Below the pieces are notes generated by a model that worked only from the letters and a program-made list of their open reading frames with translations, ran no database searches and was not told the origin of the DNA. The position numbers were made by a program, and so were the translations under genes. Below, one piece after another: positions 57,826 to 64,000 of a DNA stretch of 64,000 nucleotides (its first letter is position 1; each line of letters opens with the position of its first letter). Source of the stretch: Bathymodiolus brooksi (Eukaryota; Mollusca; Bivalvia; Mytilida; Modiolidae); assembly GCA_963680875.1 (NCBI GenBank), contig OY804585.1, forward strand, positions 24,033,686 through 24,097,685, in the 5' to 3' direction.

Positions 57826-59770
57826 CTGAAAATCAATTCTTTTGACAACCTCGGTGATGACAAATTACGAAATAAAAACTTAGTCGAAATCACAATTCAG
57901 CGGAAATTAAAAAAAAATTCACAAGGAAATGAAAATTGCAATTAATTTGACGTATAAAACATGAGACATAATACATATTTAAGATACCAATCAGAAGCCG
58001 TAAATCAAAGAAGTACAGACAATACAATGCCCAAAGGAAAAAAGGACAAAAGAACAAACAACGATCTACAAACAAAACACGTTTAAATCAAAGTCTTAAA
58101 GAATTTTAAAATTTCTCTAAATAATATAAAAAGAATGCCCAAATATCTCATTTTACTAATGTATATAATTTTATTTGTAAACTATCTCAGTGCATCTGAA
58201 ATCTGGCCTAATAACAGGGGTGGCCTTTTGTTGTGCGAGTACCTTATCAGAGGGGGGACTATTATATAAGCACTGTTTTCACAATCTGCCTAAACTACTA
58301 TATACAATGTATACATTTCTGCTTGTGAAATTTTAGATTATTCCAAAGTAAGGAAATACAGAATATTAAACTTTCAGGATATAGGATATTTTTAACATTT
58401 AAATTAAACTCATAAGGAAGATGTATTCATTTAAAACCTTTTTCTTTCCAATCCTGATCAACTTTACCACAAGACTGCAATGTTTAAAATTAGTTTTCAT
58501 AAGCATTTTGTAGAAATTGATGCTGTAATATAAGTGAAAATAAGATCAGTACCTTATTAAAATCTGGATAAAAAAATATATCATGTAATGTAATGAAAAC
58601 ATAATATAAAAATCTGATAGAAATTTCAATAAATATCAAATCAAGCATTCAGAGGCTAAATTTTTCACTGGAAAAAAAACATGGCAATGTCTTAACGACA
58701 GCACGCCCTACCCTCACATATTTTAAACTGAGCAGTTCTGATATTGCCGCTGTATTTTAGCTAACTGTTTATTTTACATTATAACACTGTCTGCACGTAA
58801 CAATTATCTAGCCCCAAAATTATACCATAACTATCCTAATTTTTCAACAAAAATATATTGTGTCCAAAGGACAGACACTATGCCCACTAAATAATATGGT
58901 CGACTACACATCATGATCAATCATCATATCATATATGATAGCTATTGGACCAACAACCTCAGAGGATTAGCGTTCACAAAGTATAACTATATTGAAAATG
59001 CATGAAAATGTTACCATTACCGTAAAAAGTCCCATAACTCCTACAAAAATTGTCAAATTAAATTAAATCTATCAGACTAACGAACTCAAAGGAGTTGGAT
59101 TCACAAAGTGAAGCAGGACAAATCAAAGAAATTTTAGGATTAAAAGTAGCTTTTCCCCTAGCACTGTAAATGAATGTGTCCTCTTCCGATTATACCATTT
59201 TTATCTGTTCACTAAATATGCAAACTTAGATTTTGCGTAACAGATAATGAGAACAATTATTCAAAAGTTTGTTTGGCTTAAAGTAGCATCGGTTAACATT
59301 TTACATAGCACCTTTCATGATCGTGCTCCCTTCTGACGGAGCCTTTTATATATCTGTTATTGAATTGATAAAAAGTTTTCTTCAACCAAAATAGTTTTTT
59401 TAAAGAGAGTCACCATAAAAATACATAATGAATCAAGTGGATTTCAATTGACATTAATATTATAATTGTCATAAATGACTCATGGCAAAAATACATGGGT
59501 GATTACTGAATAATGCAAGGTCACTTTGCACTTTGCTTTTGATCAACGGAAAAGTGAAGTCAACCTTTAAAAACAATTTTTTTCCACCTGAATCGCCAGT
59601 AGTGTGAGCAATCCAGAAAATAAGTACCTTTAGTATTAAAAAAATCACAATAAGTGAAGGTATTGTTCCTCATAACATTTCAATCCCTGAAAGTAAAAAT
59701 TGACACAAATGACATGTGAATGTGTATCAGACAAGAAACTGCTTAAATAAACAAACATGAGGACTGTATA

Positions 59771-60150
59771 TATATATGATAGACTCAGATCGACGTCCAG
59801 CCTCTAATCGACATCCAATCCTCAAATCCATGTCTGATTTCTACATCACAGACATCTGTACCTCAGATCTATGTCCTTTTTTTCAAATTCTCAAATCTAT
59901 GTCCTTTCTCAAATTCTCAAATCTATGTCCTTTATCAAATCCTCAAATCGACATCCAATGACGTATGCCCCAACCAATAAATCGGCCATAGATCTGAGAA
60001 TTTGGAAAGGATGCCGATTTGAGAATACCCATAAATTGGGCCGTGATTTGAGATAATGATGTCAGTGGACGCCGATTTGAGGAATGGATGCCAATTTGAG
60101 GAGTGGATGCCGATTTGAGTCCGAACGCTGATCTGAGTCTATCATATATA
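59771..60150. mobile_element. Foldback element, duplication copy 2
   Basis: Duplicate of 53841-54220 with no difference noticed. Confidence 0.75.
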
Positions 60151-60744
60151 ATATATATAAATCATACAGTCAAACTATTGGTACATATAACTGTATATAA
60201 CTATGGGTTCAAATCCTGTCGAGGGAAGAACAAAAATTTGACGGCTCTCAAATCTAATTCTAACACTGTTTGGTTTAATTTTCAGACGTATATAACTATA
60301 TAACTATATATATATATATAGATCTGTAACAATCAAAACAGTCATAACATCAAACACATACATACTGGTAAATCAAATACTGTCATCCACATAACATATA
60401 AATCTAATCTGTCATACATAACATAAGTACCAACACTGCATGAAAAATATCTGAAGCAGTTATCACCGTTTTGAATTTTAATTCTTGATCACACCTTAAT
60501 TCTTAAAATAAAATACACAAAAAAATATCTATTTTTTCCTCAATGCATTTTTGATCAGTTAAAAATGAGCAATAATATATAAGGAAACAAGTAGAAAAAT
60601 GTTCAACAAAAATAAGCAGACAAGGCGAAAAAAAAAGGTTAACATTGCATAAAAGGTAACCTATTGTGGTGTATCTCATTGTCAAAGTGTCTACATCAAT
60701 CAGATCAGATCAAATTCTCCAATATCAGATGATTACATCACAGA

Positions 60745-60880
60745 GAAATTTCACATTTGTCACGTTTGTCACACCAGAGAAATTTCATGTTTTTCACATC
60801 AGAATTATATCACGTTTGTCACATCAGAGAAATTTCACATTTGTCACATCAGAATAATATCACGTCTGTCACATCATCCT
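60745..60880. repeat. Degenerate ~24-bp tandem motif at the duplication edge
   Basis: 'tcacatcagagaaatttcac' and 'tttgtcacatcagaat' variants repeat several times here and at 54965-55089. The duplication junction falls within this motif. Confidence 0.7.
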
Positions 60881-60912
60881 TTCTCCAACATGTTCTTTAA
60901 ATCGTCAAAAAT
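60874..60912 (-). CDS. Putative last coding exon of a minus-strand gene
   Basis: On the minus strand 'tctatgtctgtttgcag' precedes ATT TTT GAC and the frame reads IFDDLKNMLEKG then stop (13 codons with TGA). It joins in phase with the exon at 61704-61790. The stop lies only about 20 bp from the edge of the 5.9-kb duplication. Product unknown. Confidence 0.4.
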   Translation of the reverse strand: MFDDLKNMLEKG

Positions 60913-61059
60913 CTGCAAACAGACATAGATCATGCTAATTTTATGGGAAATTTCTGAAGAAGCTGTATTTATTCTTCCTTGGCAATCAGAATATTACCCA
61001 TGTCACATCAGAAAAGTATTAATGGGTTCTTAAGAATCAAATTAAGAGCATGCATGATT

Positions 61060-61328
61060 GTTGTTCAACGACAAGTGAGCAATTCTTTTAACTATATCAT
61101 GTTGCGAAGAAATTATTTTTTTAAAGAAATGATGTCTATTTTGTACTAGAACAGCATGCTTAGGTGGATTTTATAGTGCTAGCTGATTGAAACCAACAGT
61201 CAACAGAAAGACATGTTTCTCCACTCTTGACTCATTATCCGGACTCTGACCCAACCAGTCTTTGATCTTACTCCTTAATGCTACATACTTAATGGAGAAA
61301 CAACAAATACCAATTTCAAAGTCTTTAG
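61060..61328 (-). mobile_element. Type B SINE, degenerate
   Basis: 'gattgttgttcaacgacaag', 'tgctagctgattgaaaccaa' and 'cttactccttaatgctacat' follow type B order. The tRNA-like head is missing and the next copy follows at once. Confidence 0.65.
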
Positions 61329-61628
61329 TTTGAGTGAGTGAGTGATTGTTGTTTAATACCAACTCAGCAATTTAATTTTCAATGAGATGATGATGAAGTC
61401 TGCCTTAGTTGGATTTTTATAGTGCTATCTCACTGAAACAACAGTCTGCAGATAGAAATGTCGCTCCACTCGGACACATTACCTGATTTCGAGTCAACCC
61501 GTCTTTGCTCTTTCTCCTTAATGCTGCGTTTTTAGCAGAGAAGCAACAAATACCAATTTTATAGTCTCGAACCCACGATCTATCCCATTCAACGAGAGCA
61601 CGCTAACATTTACACCACTGATGCGGTT
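61329..61628 (-). mobile_element. Type B SINE
   Basis: Starts 'gtttgagtgagtgagtgatt' (tail) and ends 'acatttacaccactgatgcg' (complement of the A-box head). It sits between the two putative minus-strand exons. Confidence 0.75.
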
Positions 61629-61703
61629 TCTGTTCATGTATTTAATGATTTCTCCTTTATATTATTTAAGAAAGATGTCTCTGTTCTACATATAAATACC
61701 TAC

Positions 61704-61790
61704 TTTTAGCACCCATGTTCTGTTATTTAAACATTTATCTAAGATTTCAGCATTATCACACTCTGTGTTTCCTTCTCTGACTATGTCCAC
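61704..61790 (-). CDS. Putative penultimate exon of a minus-strand gene
   Basis: An 87-nt, 29-codon stretch (begins VDIVREGNTECDNAEIL, ends NNRTWVLK) follows a good acceptor 'gtattcttttacag'. It ends at a weaker donor 'AAAA|gtaggt'. Phase 0 at both ends fits the next exon. I do not recognise the protein. Upstream exons would lie beyond the window. A tandem array starts 12 bp into the preceding intron. Confidence 0.4.
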
Positions 61791-61802
61791 CTGTAAAAGA
61801 AT

Positions 61803-63917
61803 ACAGTCAAACCTGCTTTAGTGACCACCTCTATTAAGTACAGTCAAACCTGCTTTAGTGACCACCTCTATTAAGTTAGTCAAACCTGCTTTAGTGACCA
61901 CCTCTATTAAGTTAGTCAAACCTGCATTAGTGACCACCTCTATTAAGTTAGTCAAACCTGCATTAGTGACCACCTCTATTAAGTACAGTCAAACCTGCTT
62001 TAGTGACCACCTCTATTAAGTACAGTCAAACCTGCTTTAGTGACCACCTCTATTAAGTTACAGTCAAACCTGCTTTAGTGACCACCTCTATTAAGTTACA
62101 GTCAAACCTGCATTAGTGACCACCTCTATTAAGTTAGTCAAACCTGCATTAGTGACCACCTCTATTAAGTTACAGTCAAACCTGCTTTAGTGACCACCTC
62201 TATTAAGTACAGTAAAACCTTCTTTAGTGACCACCTCTATTAAGTACAGTCAAACCTGCTTTAGTGACCACCTCTATTAAGTTAGTCAAACCTGCTTTAG
62301 TGACCACCTCTATTAAGTTACAGTAAAACCTGCTTTAGTGACCACCTCTATTAAGTACAGTCAAACCTTCTTTAGTGACCACCTCTATTAAGTACAGTAA
62401 AACCTACTTTAGTGACTACCTCTATTAAGTTACAGTCAAACCTGCTTTAGTGATCACCTCTATTAAGTACAGTCAAACCTTCTTTAGTGACCACCTCTAT
62501 TAAGTTACAGTCAAACCTGCATTAGTGACCACCTCTATTAAGTTAGTCAAACCTGCTTTAGTGACCACCTCTATTAAGTATAGTCAAACCTGCTTTAGTG
62601 ACCACCTCTATTAAGTACAGTCAAACCTGCTTTAGTGACCACCTCTATTAAGCTACAGTAAAACCTGCTTTAGTGACCACCTCTATTAAGTTAGTCAAAC
62701 CTTCTTTAGTGACCACCTCTATTAAGTACAGTCAAACCTGCTTTAGTGACCACCTCTATTAAGTACAGTCAAACCTGCTATAGTGACCACCTCTATTAAG
62801 TTACAGTCAAACCTGCTTTAGTGACCACCTCTATTAAGTTACAGTCAAACCTTCTTTAGTGACCACCTCTATTAAGTACAGTCAAACCTGCATTAGTGAC
62901 CACCTCTATTAAGTTACAGTAAAACCTACTTTAATGACCACCTCTATTAAGTACAGTCAAACCTGCTTTAGTGACCACCTCTATTAAGTACAGTCAAACC
63001 TACTTTAGTGACCACCTCTATTAAGTTACAGTAAAACCTACTTTAATGATCACCTCTATTAAGTACAGTCAAACCTGCTTTAGTGACCACCTCTATTAAG
63101 TACAGTCAAACCTGCTTTAGTGACCACCTCTATTAAGTACAGTCAAACCTGCTTTAGTGACCACCTCTATTAAGTTAGTCAAACCTGCTTTAGTGACCAC
63201 CTCTATTAAGTTACAGTCAAACCTGCTTTAGTGACCACCTCTATTAAGTTACAGTCAAACCTGCTTAAGTGACCACTTCTATTAAGTTATAGTCAAACCT
63301 GCTTTAGTGACCACCTCTATTAAGTTAGTCAAACCTACTTTAGTGACCACCTCTATTAAGTACAGTCAAACCTGCTTTAGTGACCACCTCTATTAAGTAC
63401 AGTAAAACCTGCTTTAGTGACCACCTCTATTAAGTTACAGTCAAACCTGCTTTAGTGACCACCTCTATTAAGTACAGTCAAACCTGCTGTAGTGACCACC
63501 TCTATTAAGTTACAGGCAAACCTACTTTAGTGACCACCTCTATTAAGTAGTCAAACCTACTTTAATGACCACCTTTATTAAGTTACAGTAAAACCTACTT
63601 TAGTGACCACCTCTATTAAGTACAGTCAAACCTGCTTTAGTGACCACCTCTATTAAGTACAGTCAAACCTGCTTTAGTGACCACCTCTATTAAGTTAGTC
63701 AAACCTGCTTTAGTGACCACCTCTATTAAGTACAGTCAAACCTACTTTAGTGACCACCTCTATTAAGTACAGTCAAACCTACTTTAGTGACCACCTCTAT
63801 TAAGTACAGTCAAACCTACTTTAGTGACCACCTCTATTAAGTTACAGTCAAACCTGCTTTAGTGACCACCTCTATTAAGTACAGTCAAACCTGCTTTAGT
63901 GACCACCTCAATTAAGC
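61803..63917 (+). repeat. ~37-bp tandem array, roughly 57 units
   Basis: Units read 'gtcaaacctgctttagtgac' then 'cacctctattaag' and a linker of TACA, TTACA or TTA, so lengths alternate between about 34 and 38 bp. Substitutions are sparse (CTGC/CTTC/CTAC, CAAACC/AAAACC). A single diverged relative ('aaacctgtatttagcaacca') follows at the window edge. Confidence 0.95.
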
Positions 63918-64000
63918 AACAACTTGTATCATGCTACCTTAATTTTAATTTATCTTCACAGTGCATTTCAGATTAAACCTGTATTTAGCAACCACCTGTC
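63918..64000. other. Window edge, partial
   Basis: Short AT-rich stretch and one diverged unit of the preceding array, cut by the window end. Confidence 0.4.

Larger units (their letters stand above)
55087..60852 (+). repeat. Tandem segmental duplication, copy 2
   Basis: Starts 'cagtgactagcagcaggtca' and ends at 'tttgtcacatcag' before 'aataatatcacg'. It has a seven-base repeat of 'aggatat' near 58379 and lacks the inverted SINE arm. The paired ORFs over both copies (for example 49530-49874 and 55453-55797) overlap oppositely oriented ORFs and are not supported as genes. Confidence 0.95.

Overview
This is animal nuclear DNA, AT-rich and full of repeats, most likely from a bivalve mollusc and plausibly a mytilid mussel. 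There is no bacterial gene organisation. The window has a spliced gene with consensus GT-AG introns, several tRNA-derived SINE families, foldback/MITE elements, long tandem arrays, and three dispersed repeat families that I associate from memory with mussel genomes. The species call is inference and was not tested against a database.

One complete protein-coding gene is well supported. A 15-exon plus-strand gene (27402-43837, 927 codons plus stop) encodes a secreted zinc metalloprotease of the ADAMTS/MIG-17 type: signal peptide, propeptide, reprolysin-like catalytic domain with HELGHSLGARHD, ADAMTS cysteine-rich module, PLAC-like cysteine module, and an unusual tail of about 310 residues rich in N, Q, H, P and S. 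A TATA box and an inverted CCAAT box lie upstream, and a polyadenylation signal follows the stop. A second gene is only suggested: two in-frame minus-strand exons (61704-61790 and 60874-60912) look like the 3' end of a gene that continues past the right edge.

Layout: 1-14.6 kb is intergenic, with a degenerate ~1 kb tandem array, three long palindromes, a MITE and many dispersed repeats. 14.6-21.9 kb is a 38-bp satellite of roughly 190 units with higher-order structure. 22-27 kb holds a 57-bp array, a SINE, a 1.4-kb terminal-inverted-repeat element and a 28/43-bp array. 27.1-44.1 kb is the metalloprotease gene, whose introns are packed with repeats. 44.1-49 kb holds a 26-bp degenerate array, a second MITE copy and a SINE cluster. 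49.2-60.9 kb is a direct tandem duplication of about 5.9 kb. 60.9-64 kb holds the putative minus-strand exons, SINEs and a ~37-bp array.

Repeat family names used below are local labels. Family 1 contains 'ataaccttcatcgggta' and ends near 'gtcagcgccgaagc'. Family 2 contains 'gcaggaactgcttaccc'. Family 3 contains 'cactgtcggaacagttcc', then 'cacatatacatgac', then 'acatggcggggttaa'. The most interesting pattern is that four independent tandem arrays appear to have grown from internal pieces of families 2 and 3. Boundaries of dispersed repeats are approximate, by eye.
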